From contig JASEIR010000041.1 in the NCBI GenBank assembly GCA_030017355.1, forward strand, positions 1 to 14,393: a DNA stretch of 14,393 nucleotides, written 5' to 3'. Origin of the DNA: Actinomycetota bacterium. Lineage in GTDB: Bacteria > Actinomycetota > Aquicultoria > Aquicultorales > Aquicultoraceae. The stretch's first letter is position 1. Each line of letters starts with the position of its first letter. The translations under genes were made by a program, and so were the position numbers. The notes under the pieces are model-generated. The model did not search any database and was not told the origin of the DNA. It saw only the letters and a program-made list of their open reading frames with translations. Shown piece by piece: positions 6,186-13,763 of this stretch.

Positions 6186-7250
6186 ATGCTTCCAGCAATT
6201 AAAATTAACCTGTCAAAAATTGAGCATAATACGAAAGCAATTGTTTCTACTTTTAATGCGCTTGGTATCCAAGTTGTAGGTGTTGTTAAGGCATGCCTTG
6301 GGAATCTTGATGTTGCAAGGTCGATGGTTGCTGGTGGGGTCTCGTTAATCGCCGATTCCAGGCTGCAAAATTTGGAGCGTTTGAGTGCGCTAAATGTACC
6401 TCTTATGATGCTAAGGCAGCCAATGGTTGAAGAAGTATTGCGCGTAGTTGAGCTAACTGAGATGTGCCTTGTATCAGAGCTAAAAGGAATAAAAATGCTC
6501 TCCAATGCTGCTGGCTCAGTTGGTAAAAAATATAGGGTTATTGTTATGGTTGAGACCGGTGATTTAAGGGAAGGAGTTCTACCTTTAGAGCTTCTTGGTT
6601 TCATGAAAGAAGCATCAAAAGTTCCTTGGATTGAGCTTGCAGGAATTGGAGCAAACGTTGCTTGCCTGCAGGGCGTCCCGCCAACATCATCAATGCTAGA
6701 GCTTCTTGTTGATTTGGCAAAAAAACTTCGCCGGCGGCTTGGCATTGATCTGCCGATTATCTCAGGAGGTAATTCAAGCGTGTGGAAGCTTGTTGAAGCT
6801 TCTGCAATTCCACCGGAAATTAACCAGCTTAGGCTTGGTGAAGCTATACTTTTAGGACAGGAAACCATAAATTTAGATCCTATTCCTGGAACTTTTCAAG
6901 ATTCTTTTGTTATTGAAGCTGAAGTGATAGAAGCAAGAGAAAAACCGTTACCAAAAAACACAATAGCCTTGCTAAAGATTAGCGATGACAAGCATAGGAA
7001 GCGCAACTCCATAAAGCTAAGAAAAAGGGTGATTCTTGCACTTGGTATCCAGGACATAGGTAGAGGTGAGCTAAAGCCTTTAGATAAAGGCTTGCAGATA
7101 CTCAGAAGAAGTAGCGATCATCTTGTTGTCGATATAACAAGCTCTCATCTTAACTATAAAGTTGGTGATAAAATATCCTTTATTCCAACCTATGAAGCCT
7201 TGCTTGCCGCCATGACATCTCCATTTGTAAAAAAGGTACTTCTTAGATAG
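6186..7250 (+). CDS. PLP-dependent amino-acid racemase, alanine/ornithine racemase family
   Basis: A 354-aa fold-type III PLP enzyme. The N-terminal strand VVGVVKACLGN carries the lysine (K35) expected to hold PLP. SGGNSSVWKL (about 195-204) matches the phosphate-binding loop of the ornithine-racemase group (COG3457), which has SGGNSS rather than the loop of classical Alr; LRLGEAILLG is also shared. The C-terminal third is the beta-rich barrel. The start at ATG 6186 has AGGGTGG (6175-6181) 4 bases upstream. Family members interconvert L- and D-ornithine or related amino acids; substrate cannot be read from the sequence. It sits between a ribosomal operon and glmM-glmS, so a role in D-amino-acid supply for the cell wall is plausible inference. 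An ornithine-degradation role is the main alternative, but no such genes are nearby. Confidence 0.85.
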   Translation: MLPAIKINLSKIEHNTKAIVSTFNALGIQVVGVVKACLGNLDVARSMVAGGVSLIADSRLQNLERLSALNVPLMMLRQPMVEEVLRVVELTEMCLVSELKGIKMLSNAAGSVGKKYRVIVMVETGDLREGVLPLELLGFMKEASKVPWIELAGIGANVACLQGVPPTSSMLELLVDLAKKLRRRLGIDLPIISGGNSSVWKLVEASAIPPEINQLRLGEAILLGQETINLDPIPGTFQDSFVIEAEVIEAREKPLPKNTIALLKISDDKHRKRNSIKLRKRVILALGIQDIGRGELKPLDKGLQILRRSSDHLVVDITSSHLNYKVGDKISFIPTYEALLAAMTSPFVKKVLLR

Positions 7251-7278
7251 ATAGCTGTTGGCTTTTGTGATAACAATG

Positions 7279-7309
7279 GCTAGATGACATATTAGCTAGA
7301 TGCTATACT
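7279..7309 (+). promoter_or_regulatory. Extended -10 promoter of glmM with GCTAGATG direct repeat
   Basis: TGCTATACT (7301-7309) is an extended -10 element; no good -35 is present at the usual distance (TAGATG at 7281-7286). GCTAGATG occurs twice, at 7279-7286 and 7295-7302, 16 bases apart and therefore on roughly the same region of the helix as the promoter. The leader to the TTG start is about 50 bases. Confidence 0.5.
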
Positions 7310-7365
7310 ATAGAAGTTGTCTTGGTGTTTCATTGAAGGTCGTTCTGTAGCTCAGGAGGTATAGT

Positions 7366-8697
7366 TTGCCAAAACTTTTTGGAACGGATGGGGTTCGTGG
7401 AATTGCTAATCAAGACCTTACTGCTGAACTAGCTTTTAAGCTTGGCCAAGCAGGGGCAACTGTCTTGAGCAGGGGCAGGGGCGGAGTTTTTGTAATTGGC
7501 AAAGATACTAGAATTTCAGGCGATATGCTTGAGGCAGCTCTTTCTGCTGGTATATGCTCAGTTGGGTCTAACGTAGTAAAAATTGGCATTCTTCCAACCC
7601 CAACCATTGCTTACCTCACAAAGGCACTAAAAGCAGATGGCGGGATTGTTATATCGGCGTCCCATAATCCAGCGGAATATAATGGCATAAAATTCTTTGG
7701 CCCGGATGGTTTTAAACTTTCTGACAAGCTTGAGGCTGAAATTGAAGATACCATGGATCATATCCATGACCTTCCTGTAGGGCCAAGTATTGGCACGATT
7801 AAAGAAAACAAGAAAGCGGTTGATTATTACATCGATCATGTTGTTAATACGATATCTGGAAATCTTGAAGGGCTTAAGGTAGCAATTGATTGTGGGCATG
7901 GAGCATCATATCAGCTATCTCCGATGGTTTTTCGTCAGCTTGGTGCTAAAGTTATGGCTGTAAATACAAAACCAAATGGTACAAATATAAATCAGGGCTG
8001 CGGTTCAACTCATATTGAGTATATCCAAGAAATCGTCATGTCACACGACGTCGACATCGGCTTTGCGCACGACGGCGATGCTGACAGGGTTATTGCGGTT
8101 GATGAAAACGGCGAAGTGGTCGACGGCGATTTTATTATGGCAATATGCGCCACTCACTTGAAGAAGCAAGGTCTACTTCCTAAAAACACGCTTGTCTCTA
8201 CTGTTATGGCAAACCTTGGATTCGATATAGCAATGAAAGAAAATGGCATTAAAGTAATAAAGGCCAAGGTTGGCGATCGTTATGTCCTCGAAGAGATGCT
8301 GAAACACGACGTGCTGGTTGGCGGCGAGCAATCAGGGCATATTATATTTCTAGAACACAACACAACCGGTGATGGACTGATTACTGCATTGCAGCTGTCA
8401 TCTGTTGTTATGGAGACAGGCATGAAATTGTCCGAGCTTAAAAAAGTAATGAAGAAACTGCCGCAGGTTTTAATCAATGTGAGGGTTAAAAGCGCAGATG
8501 GTTGGGATAAGATTCCATCGATTAAAGAAAGTATTAAGGAAGCTGAAGCCGAACTTAGAGATAGGGGAAGGCTCCTGGTTAGGCCATCTGGAACTGAGCC
8601 ATTAATTCGAGTTATGGTTGAAAGCGATGCTGAGGAAAGTGCAAATTTAATAGCACGTAGCGTTGCTGATGTAATCCGTCAAGAACTTGGGTACTAG
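7366..8697 (+). CDS. glmM: Phosphoglucosamine mutase
   Basis: A 443-aa member of the alpha-D-phosphohexomutase superfamily, of normal GlmM length. It converts glucosamine-6-phosphate to glucosamine-1-phosphate, the step after GlmS in cytosolic UDP-GlcNAc synthesis. The start MPKLFGTDGVRGIAN is typical. The phosphoserine loop is ISASHNPAEYNGIKFFG with the catalytic serine at residue 99; the metal-binding loop is HDGDADR, the sugar-binding loop GGEQSGH, and the phosphate-binding loop RPSGTEPLIRVMVE. The start codon is TTG 7366, chosen because AGGAGGT (7354-7360) lies 5 bases upstream and the protein aligns from its first residue. glmS follows after a 370-base leader with its own promoter and ribozyme, so the two enzymes look separately controlled. 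Confidence 0.97.
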   Translation: MPKLFGTDGVRGIANQDLTAELAFKLGQAGATVLSRGRGGVFVIGKDTRISGDMLEAALSAGICSVGSNVVKIGILPTPTIAYLTKALKADGGIVISASHNPAEYNGIKFFGPDGFKLSDKLEAEIEDTMDHIHDLPVGPSIGTIKENKKAVDYYIDHVVNTISGNLEGLKVAIDCGHGASYQLSPMVFRQLGAKVMAVNTKPNGTNINQGCGSTHIEYIQEIVMSHDVDIGFAHDGDADRVIAVDENGEVVDGDFIMAICATHLKKQGLLPKNTLVSTVMANLGFDIAMKENGIKVIKAKVGDRYVLEEMLKHDVLVGGEQSGHIIFLEHNTTGDGLITALQLSSVVMETGMKLSELKKVMKKLPQVLINVRVKSADGWDKIPSIKESIKEAEAELRDRGRLLVRPSGTEPLIRVMVESDAEESANLIARSVADVIRQELGY

Positions 8698-8715
8698 CGT
8701 TAAATCGGGTATAAT
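8687..8715 (+). promoter_or_regulatory. glmS promoter overlapping the end of glmM
   Basis: TTGGGT (8687-8692) and a perfect TATAAT (8710-8715) are separated by 17 bases. The -35 box overlaps the last codons of glmM. Transcription would start near 8722, giving a leader of roughly 345 bases that includes the ribozyme. No terminator is seen between glmM and this promoter, so read-through from glmM is also possible. Confidence 0.6.
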
Positions 8716-8745
8716 AATAGTCATAACAGTCAACACATAATAGTC
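8714..8745 (+). repeat. Three ATAAYAGTC nonamers at the glmS transcription start region
   Basis: ATAATAGTC (8714-8722), ATAACAGTC (8723-8731) and ATAATAGTC (8737-8745) lie at and just after the TATAAT box. The first two are adjacent and the third is 5 bases further. They could bind a regulator or be a chance short duplication. Confidence 0.4.
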
Positions 8746-8837
8746 GACAGGTAATATACAGGGGTGTTGCTGCAAGAGAATATTGGTCTAGGGACAGAGG
8801 CAACTTAAAGCTAAAGCAGCTTAATAAAGAAATAACT

Positions 8838-8985
8838 AAGCGCCAGAACTGCTCATTAATGGGCAGTTGACGAGGAAGAGGTTAATCGAAGTCTTCGGCG
8901 GATGCCTCTCGGCAGGCCACGGTCGTTATGGCTCCTACAAAACCGCTGGGCAACTAGCGGGACAAAAGGGCGCCAAGTGGTACAT
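8838..8985 (+). ncRNA. glmS ribozyme (glucosamine-6-phosphate-responsive riboswitch)
   Basis: The leader carries the consensus string of this self-cleaving class in order: AAGCGCCAGAACTG at the cleavage site, a P1 stem (AACTGCTC with GGGCAGTT, 8846-8853 and 8860-8867, loop ATTAAT), GTTGACGAGGAAGAGGTTAA, ATCGAAGTCTTCGGCGGATG (starting 8884), then CACGGTCGT, a CCGCT/AGCGG stem (8943-8947, 8956-8960) and GGGACAAAAGGGCG. Cleavage is expected between A8839 and G8840. In known members glucosamine-6-phosphate, the product of GlmS, acts as the cofactor for cleavage, and the cut mRNA is degraded, giving feedback control. The 3' limit at about 8985 is estimated. About 80 bases without evident structure separate it from the glmS start codon. 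Confidence 0.95.
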
Positions 8986-9067
8986 AAAGCCTCCTTTGAT
9001 CCCTAAGATCCGTTTTCTTACGCATGCCCTGTTATTTAGCTGTTTGCATTTTGCGGAAGGAGAATTT

Positions 9068-10891
9068 ATGTGCGGAATTGTTGGCTATGTTGGGCCTCGG
9101 GACACTGTCCCAATCTTAATCAATGGCCTCAAGCGCTTAGAGTACAGAGGCTATGACTCTGCTGGAATTGCAGTTTTAAACAGTGAAATAAGTATTGTTA
9201 GAAGACTTGGCAAGCTAAAAGAGCTAGAGAACGCACTTGTTGAAAATGCCCCATCTGGTTTTGTTGGTATAGGACATACGCGCTGGGCCACCCATGGAAA
9301 ACCGTCTGAAGAAAACGCCCATCCCCACTCTGATTGCTCTAGAGAAATAGCAGTGGTGCACAACGGTATTATTGAAAATTACATGTTGTTAAAAGAGGAA
9401 CTCCAATTAAGAGGCCATGTATTTACCTCGCAGACCGATACTGAGATTATAGCTCATTTAATTGAAGAGAAATACGACGGTGATTTGCTGGCTGCTGTAA
9501 AGAGCGCAGTAAAAGAGCTCAGGGGCTCTTTTGCTCTTGCAGTTATTAGCAAACATGAGCCTGGCCGGCTGATTGCAGCTCGTAAGGATAGCCCATTGAT
9601 TTGTGGGATAGGTAAAGGTGAGAACTTTATTGCCTCCGACATACCGGCGATTCTTGGATGCACTAGGAGCGTGTTATTACTAGAAGACAATGAGCTAGCT
9701 GAAGTTACTTGCGACGGCGTAAAAATACATAGCCTTGATGACCTACATGTCGAGCGCGAAATCCTTACAATTCATTGGGACGCTGAAGCTGCTGAGAAAT
9801 GTGGCTATGAAGACTTTATGCTTAAAGAAATCCATGAGCAGCCATTAGCAGTAAGAGAAACCATAAGAGGAAGGTTTCTTGATGGCAGGGTAACCTTAGA
9901 TGAGGCTTCAAATCTTACCGATGATATGGTTAAGAAAGTCAGCAAAATATTTGTTGTTGCATGCGGTACCTCCTATCATGCAGGCTTGGTTGGCAAAAAT
10001 GCGATTGAAAAGTGGACAAGAGTTCCTGTTGAAGTGGATATTGCTTCTGAGTTTAGATACCGCGACCCGATAATTGATAGCAATACTTTGGTGGTTGCCA
10101 TATCCCAGTCCGGAGAGACAGCAGATACCATAGCAAGTCTTCGTGAGGCAAAAAAGAAGGGAGCTAAAGTAATTGCAATAAGCAATGTGGTTGGAAGTAC
10201 CATTACTAGAGAAGCCGATGGCACCATCTATACACATGCAGGTCCGGAGATTGGTGTGGCTGCGACCAAAACATTGGTTTCACAGATGGCTGCAATTTAT
10301 ACTTTGGCTCTTTATCTGGCTCAGGTGCGCGGTACTCTATCTCAAGCGGAAATCAGCAAAACAATTCATGAATTAAATGAGATTCCTGACAAAATAGCTA
10401 CCTTATTGCAGGATATAAGCCCGATTAAAAAGTGCGCTAGCGAGTTTTCAAATTGCAAGAGTTTCTTGTTCCTAGGACGTGGAATTGGTGTTCCAGTTGC
10501 TTTGGAGGGTGCGCTTAAGCTTAAAGAAATATCATATATTCATGCAGAAGGCTATGCTGCAGGTGAGATGAAGCATGGGCCAATTGCTCTTCTCGAAAAG
10601 GATGTTCCGGTCGTGGTTGTTGCTACAAAAGGTCATACTTATGAGAAAGTAATCAGTAATATTCAGGAGGTTAGAGCGCGTGGCTCATTTGTTATTGCTG
10701 TAGCTACCGAAGGTGATAGTGAGATCAAGCAACATGCTGAGCATGTCTTTTATGTACCAGAGACATCTGAGCTCTTATCAGCTATACCAGCTGTTATCCC
10801 ATTGCAGCTCTTAGCTTATTATATTGCAAAAATCAGGGGCTGTGATGTTGATCAGCCACGCAACTTAGCAAAAAGCGTAACGGTAGAGTAA
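9068..10891 (+). CDS. glmS: Glutamine--fructose-6-phosphate aminotransferase (isomerizing)
   Basis: A 607-aa enzyme that makes glucosamine-6-phosphate from fructose-6-phosphate and glutamine, the first committed step of amino-sugar synthesis. I place the start at ATG 9068: GGAAGGAG (9056-9063) precedes it and the protein then begins MCGIVGYVG, so removal of Met exposes the catalytic N-terminal cysteine. The reading frame is open back to 8867, but that part is the ribozyme. Residues 1-220 form the class II glutaminase (RLEYRGYDSAG, GHTRWATHGKPSEENAHPH). Two SIS sugar isomerase domains follow: the first with CGTSYHAG and SQSGETADT, the second with FLGRGIGVPVALEGALKLKE and AEGYAAGEMKHGP. It ends with the conserved QPRNLAKSVTVE, completing the active site and ammonia channel. 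Level is probably set by the ribozyme upstream. No clear terminator was found after it. Confidence 0.98.
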   Translation: MCGIVGYVGPRDTVPILINGLKRLEYRGYDSAGIAVLNSEISIVRRLGKLKELENALVENAPSGFVGIGHTRWATHGKPSEENAHPHSDCSREIAVVHNGIIENYMLLKEELQLRGHVFTSQTDTEIIAHLIEEKYDGDLLAAVKSAVKELRGSFALAVISKHEPGRLIAARKDSPLICGIGKGENFIASDIPAILGCTRSVLLLEDNELAEVTCDGVKIHSLDDLHVEREILTIHWDAEAAEKCGYEDFMLKEIHEQPLAVRETIRGRFLDGRVTLDEASNLTDDMVKKVSKIFVVACGTSYHAGLVGKNAIEKWTRVPVEVDIASEFRYRDPIIDSNTLVVAISQSGETADTIASLREAKKKGAKVIAISNVVGSTITREADGTIYTHAGPEIGVAATKTLVSQMAAIYTLALYLAQVRGTLSQAEISKTIHELNEIPDKIATLLQDISPIKKCASEFSNCKSFLFLGRGIGVPVALEGALKLKEISYIHAEGYAAGEMKHGPIALLEKDVPVVVVATKGHTYEKVISNIQEVRARGSFVIAVATEGDSEIKQHAEHVFYVPETSELLSAIPAVIPLQLLAYYIAKIRGCDVDQPRNLAKSVTVE

Positions 10892-10932
10892 AAATCAAGT
10901 ATCAATTTCAGGGATTTTACATTTCAGCCTCT

Positions 10933-11200
10933 GTCATTCCCTCGACTTTGCTCGGGACAGGCCTGAGGAGCCGAAGGCTCTGAAGGATCTAAATCGTATT
11001 TTCTAAATTTTTAAGTATAGACATGCCTCTCTATCAACCAACACCTTATAGATTATATGCTAGTCTGTGGCATAATAATGACAATATTATTTAGATCCCT
11101 CGACTGCGCCCTTCGCTACCCTCCGGCTCCGCTCGGGATGACATCTTAGAGAGCTTTGCCCTTTGCTTAGGCCTGTCCTGAGCGAAGCCGAAGGAATGAC
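10933..11200. repeat. Inverted pair of dispersed palindromic repeats in the glmS-phosphatase spacer
   Basis: The arms at 10933-10963 and 11170-11200 match inversely at 27 of 31 positions (GTCATTCC...GGACAGGCC). Inside them, GGATCTAAAT (10985-10994) and ATTTAGATCC (11089-11098) are a perfect 10-bp inverted pair flanking a 94-base AT-rich centre. The GC-rich blocks (CCCTCGACTTTGCTCGGGAC; CCCTCGACTGCGCCCTTCGC; CCGGCTCCGCTCGGGATGAC) are variants of an intergenic repeat familiar in many environmental bacterial genomes, and can fold into hairpins. No protein-coding potential beyond artefactual repeats of the CHPERSRR type. The centre may be captured DNA or a miniature element; no transposase is visible. 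Confidence 0.7.
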
Positions 11201-11330
11201 AAAAAAGTGATAAGTGGCGGGATGGCAAAAAGGACAGGATGACAAAATAATGAACTTCAGGATGACGAGTAAATAACAAACTGCAGGATGACAAAAAAAG
11301 TAATAAACTGCAGGGCAACATATAGCAAAC
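11193..11330. repeat. Degenerate GGATGAC-based tandem array
   Basis: GGATGAC or close variants recur with starts near 11194, 11220, 11237, 11260, 11286 and 11313 (spacing 17 to 27), each followed by an A-rich run. The last copies share AAACTGCAGG (11278-11287, 11306-11315). The array continues from the end of the palindromic repeat. From 11331 to 11440 nothing recognisable is seen. Confidence 0.55.
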
Positions 11331-11440
11331 TGCAAATCCCTAGACATAATGCTGATTTAATACACTTCAATTACGCCTCAAGCTAGCCTTACCACTTCCT
11401 AAAAGTATCCTGCAATGTTTGGGTAAAAATTAATAAAGAC

Positions 11441-11484
11441 GGTAGTTCATCCTATTTAAGGAATGACTACCTGCACTTTGCAGG
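11441..11484 (+). promoter_or_regulatory. Two adjacent hairpins upstream of the phosphatase gene
   Basis: GGTAGTT (11441-11447) pairs with GACTACC (11465-11471, one G-T pair), with three further pairs (TCC/GGA) nearer a 7-base loop after two mismatches. Sharing its last two bases, CCTGCA (11470-11475) pairs perfectly with TGCAGG (11479-11484) over a 3-base loop. The two stems share bases 11470-11471, so they partly compete. No T-tract follows. They end 45 bases before the start codon and match no riboswitch class I can name. Confidence 0.35.
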
Positions 11485-11529
11485 TTAAAGTGTTTAGCTT
11501 GCTTATAGGCTGGCATAACAGGCAAAAAA

Positions 11530-13695
11530 ATGGATCGAAATGGATATTATGTAGTTAAAGCCATCGTAATTGCATTGGCAATCGGCTTTGGATTTTTTAT
11601 CGCTGATTCCATAATCAATGCCTACATACTTCATCGGGGGAGTTTCAGCCGCCTGTTGTTCCGTCCGGACTTACGCGAAATCTGGGTGCGCTCGTTTGTC
11701 TTATTTCTTGCCCTGATATTTAACTTAGCATATGGGCAGCTAAAAAGGGTAGAAGATGAGCTTAGAATAAGCGAAGAGCGTTTTCGAAGGATTTTTGAAG
11801 AAGGCCCTCTTGGTATAACGCTTGTTGATTTCGATTACAGGTTTGTAAAGGTTAATCCTCGATTTGCCCAGATGCTTGGATATACCGAGGAGGAGCTTAC
11901 TAAGCTTAAGTTTACTGACATCACCCATCCAGATGATGTTAGTAAGGATACTGATTTAGCGAAGTCTTTGTTTGCAGGCAAGATACCGTTTTATCAAACA
12001 GAGAAGCGCTATATAAAGAAAAATGGTGAAATCCTGCTAGCTGGTCTAACTGCCTCTATGATCCACAATGAAAAAGGAAAACCTCTTTATGGACTTGGCA
12101 TGATTGAAGATATAACTGAGCGAAAGAAGGCAGAAGAAAGCTTAAGGTTATTTATGCAAGCTGTTGAAGAGGCGCCTAACGGAGTTCAAATTACCGATTT
12201 AGAAGGCCGCATAATCTACTCAAACAAAGCTGTTGAAGAAATATACGGGTTTTCGCCAGGGGAGTTAAAAGGCAAACATGTAAATGAAATGAATGCCGAT
12301 CCCAAGTATGCAAGCAAAGTAATTCTTCCAAGCGTTTTAAAAACGGGGCGTTGGGCTGGAGAACTTATGGTAAAGCATAAGAAGGGCTATATATTTCCAA
12401 TATACCTAAATACTTCTATGGTTAGGGATGCCGGAGGCAGGCCAATTGCTTTAATGGGAATCATTACCGATATCACCGCACGAAAACAAGCTGAAAAGCT
12501 AAATAATGCCTTAAGTAGTATAAATATGGCTATTATCTCAACCCTTGATTTTAATGAGATTATGCAGAAGGTTATTGTTGAGTCTGCTAGAGCTTTAGAG
12601 GCAGAGGTAATCGGAATTACTCTTCGTGAAAATGATCGCTGGGTGATTAGATATGTCTATGGACCTACAAGATATCCGGTTGGTGTAGAGCTGCCACCTG
12701 AAGAGGTTGACTATATAAAAATGGTTGTAGAAACTCGAGGTCCAGTTGCTGTAAGCGACGCCTTTCATGATCCTAGAGTTAATAATGAATTAATGAGGGA
12801 GCTGGGCGTGCGTTCAACGCTGGCTATACCTTTAATAGCAAGAGAAAAAGTATTTGGCGTCATGCGATTTACTTACCGCACAGCTCAAGTAACTTTTACC
12901 GATGCCCAGATTGATTTTGCAGCTAAACTTGGGACTTCTGTTTCGTTAGCTTTAGAAAATGCCCGTCTTTTTGAATCACAGCGAAGAATTGCAGATACAC
13001 TACAGGAAGCACTGCTAACCGTGCCAGAAAAAATAGAAGGGGTGGAGTTTGGTAGCTTGTATCATTCAGCAACTGAAGCAGCAAGGGTAGGTGGGGATTT
13101 TTACGATATATTTGAATTGGAACATGGCAAAGTAGGTATTGTAGTTGGCGATATATCTGGCTCGGGAATAGAAGCAGCTGCATTAACTAGTGTAGTTAGA
13201 AACACTATTAGAGCGTATGCTTATGAAGACGGGACTCCAGCTCTAATAATGTCAAAGACTAATGATACAGTATCAAGAATAAGTTCACCTAATGATTTTG
13301 TTACGGTTTTTTTAGGTATTCTTAACATTGGCGACGGTAGCCTTTCATACTGCTCTGCCGGGCATCCGCCTGTAATGATAGGAAGACTGACTGGAGTTGT
13401 AGATTTACTTACAGAGCGATCACCAGTAATAGGAGCTTTTAAAGGTCTACGCTATAGAAGCGGCAAAGATAAACTAAGCAAAGGAGACATGATGGTTGCC
13501 TACACTGATGGGGTAACTGAAGCAAGGCATGACAAAGATTTTTTTGGCGAGGGTCGTCTTATTGAATTGGTTAGAAATCTAAGGGCGATGCCAGCCAGAG
13601 AAATACCTAAAGTTATATTTGGTGAGGTTGTAAAATACAGTGCTGGTAGGCTGCTAGATGATATTGTTATACTTGCTGTCTCTCTTAAGGGTTAG
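11530..13695 (+). CDS. Membrane-anchored PAS-PAS-GAF-SpoIIE (PP2C-type) phosphatase, RsbU-like
   Basis: A 721-aa sensory phosphatase. Two membrane helices (about 9-33 and 51-70) flank a short loop and anchor it. A charged linker leads to PAS 1 (about 81-199, ending MIEDITERKKAEE) and PAS 2 (about 203-320, ending IITDITARKQAEK), then a GAF domain (about 330-480). A linker of the RsbU/SpoIIE type (ALENARLFESQRRIADTLQE) joins the catalytic domain (about 505-720). Metal-binding acids are in place: GGDFYD (D523), GDISGSG (D541), YTDGVTEA (D660) and DD at 710-711. Such enzymes dephosphorylate anti-sigma-factor antagonists in partner-switching stress pathways; substrate here is unknown, as no STAS or RsbW-type kinase gene is adjacent. 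The ATG has only a weak CAGG 7 bases upstream. Monocistronic, closed by the strong terminator at 13697-13730. Confidence 0.9.
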   Translation: MDRNGYYVVKAIVIALAIGFGFFIADSIINAYILHRGSFSRLLFRPDLREIWVRSFVLFLALIFNLAYGQLKRVEDELRISEERFRRIFEEGPLGITLVDFDYRFVKVNPRFAQMLGYTEEELTKLKFTDITHPDDVSKDTDLAKSLFAGKIPFYQTEKRYIKKNGEILLAGLTASMIHNEKGKPLYGLGMIEDITERKKAEESLRLFMQAVEEAPNGVQITDLEGRIIYSNKAVEEIYGFSPGELKGKHVNEMNADPKYASKVILPSVLKTGRWAGELMVKHKKGYIFPIYLNTSMVRDAGGRPIALMGIITDITARKQAEKLNNALSSINMAIISTLDFNEIMQKVIVESARALEAEVIGITLRENDRWVIRYVYGPTRYPVGVELPPEEVDYIKMVVETRGPVAVSDAFHDPRVNNELMRELGVRSTLAIPLIAREKVFGVMRFTYRTAQVTFTDAQIDFAAKLGTSVSLALENARLFESQRRIADTLQEALLTVPEKIEGVEFGSLYHSATEAARVGGDFYDIFELEHGKVGIVVGDISGSGIEAAALTSVVRNTIRAYAYEDGTPALIMSKTNDTVSRISSPNDFVTVFLGILNIGDGSLSYCSAGHPPVMIGRLTGVVDLLTERSPVIGAFKGLRYRSGKDKLSKGDMMVAYTDGVTEARHDKDFFGEGRLIELVRNLRAMPAREIPKVIFGEVVKYSAGRLLDDIVILAVSLKG

Positions 13696-13696
13696 A

Positions 13697-13730
13697 AAAA
13701 GAACGCCTTGCTTTTGCAAGGCGTTCTTTT
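13697..13730. terminator. Bidirectional intrinsic terminator between convergent genes
   Basis: A perfect 15-bp stem (AAAAGAACGCCTTGC with its complement, 13697-13711 and 13716-13730) is closed by TTTT. The T-run on one strand and the A-run on the other let it end both the phosphatase transcript and the opposing pyrophosphatase transcript, whose stop codon lies 33 bases away. Confidence 0.9.
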
Positions 13731-13763
13731 ATGTAAGGAATCCCTCGGTAATGACCTTGGTTA

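Noticed and set aside
6173..6868. Long reverse-strand open frame of about 231 codons
   Set aside because: It is antisense to the racemase gene, has low-complexity Ser/Thr-rich sequence and no family features.
7251..7365. tRNA or riboswitch upstream of glmM
   Set aside because: No cloverleaf or known aptamer pattern; only a promoter and ribosome-binding site can be supported.
8867..9067. N-terminal extension of the glmS reading frame (67 residues)
   Set aside because: This DNA is largely the glmS ribozyme. The family starts at Met-Cys, and the ribosome-binding site lies before ATG 9068.
11087..11347. Reverse-strand open frames with CHPERSRR-type peptide
   Set aside because: These are translations of a dispersed palindromic DNA repeat, a well-known annotation artefact.
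11441..11529. Cyclic-di-GMP riboswitch before the phosphatase gene
   Set aside because: The hairpins lack the conserved GEMM sequence blocks.
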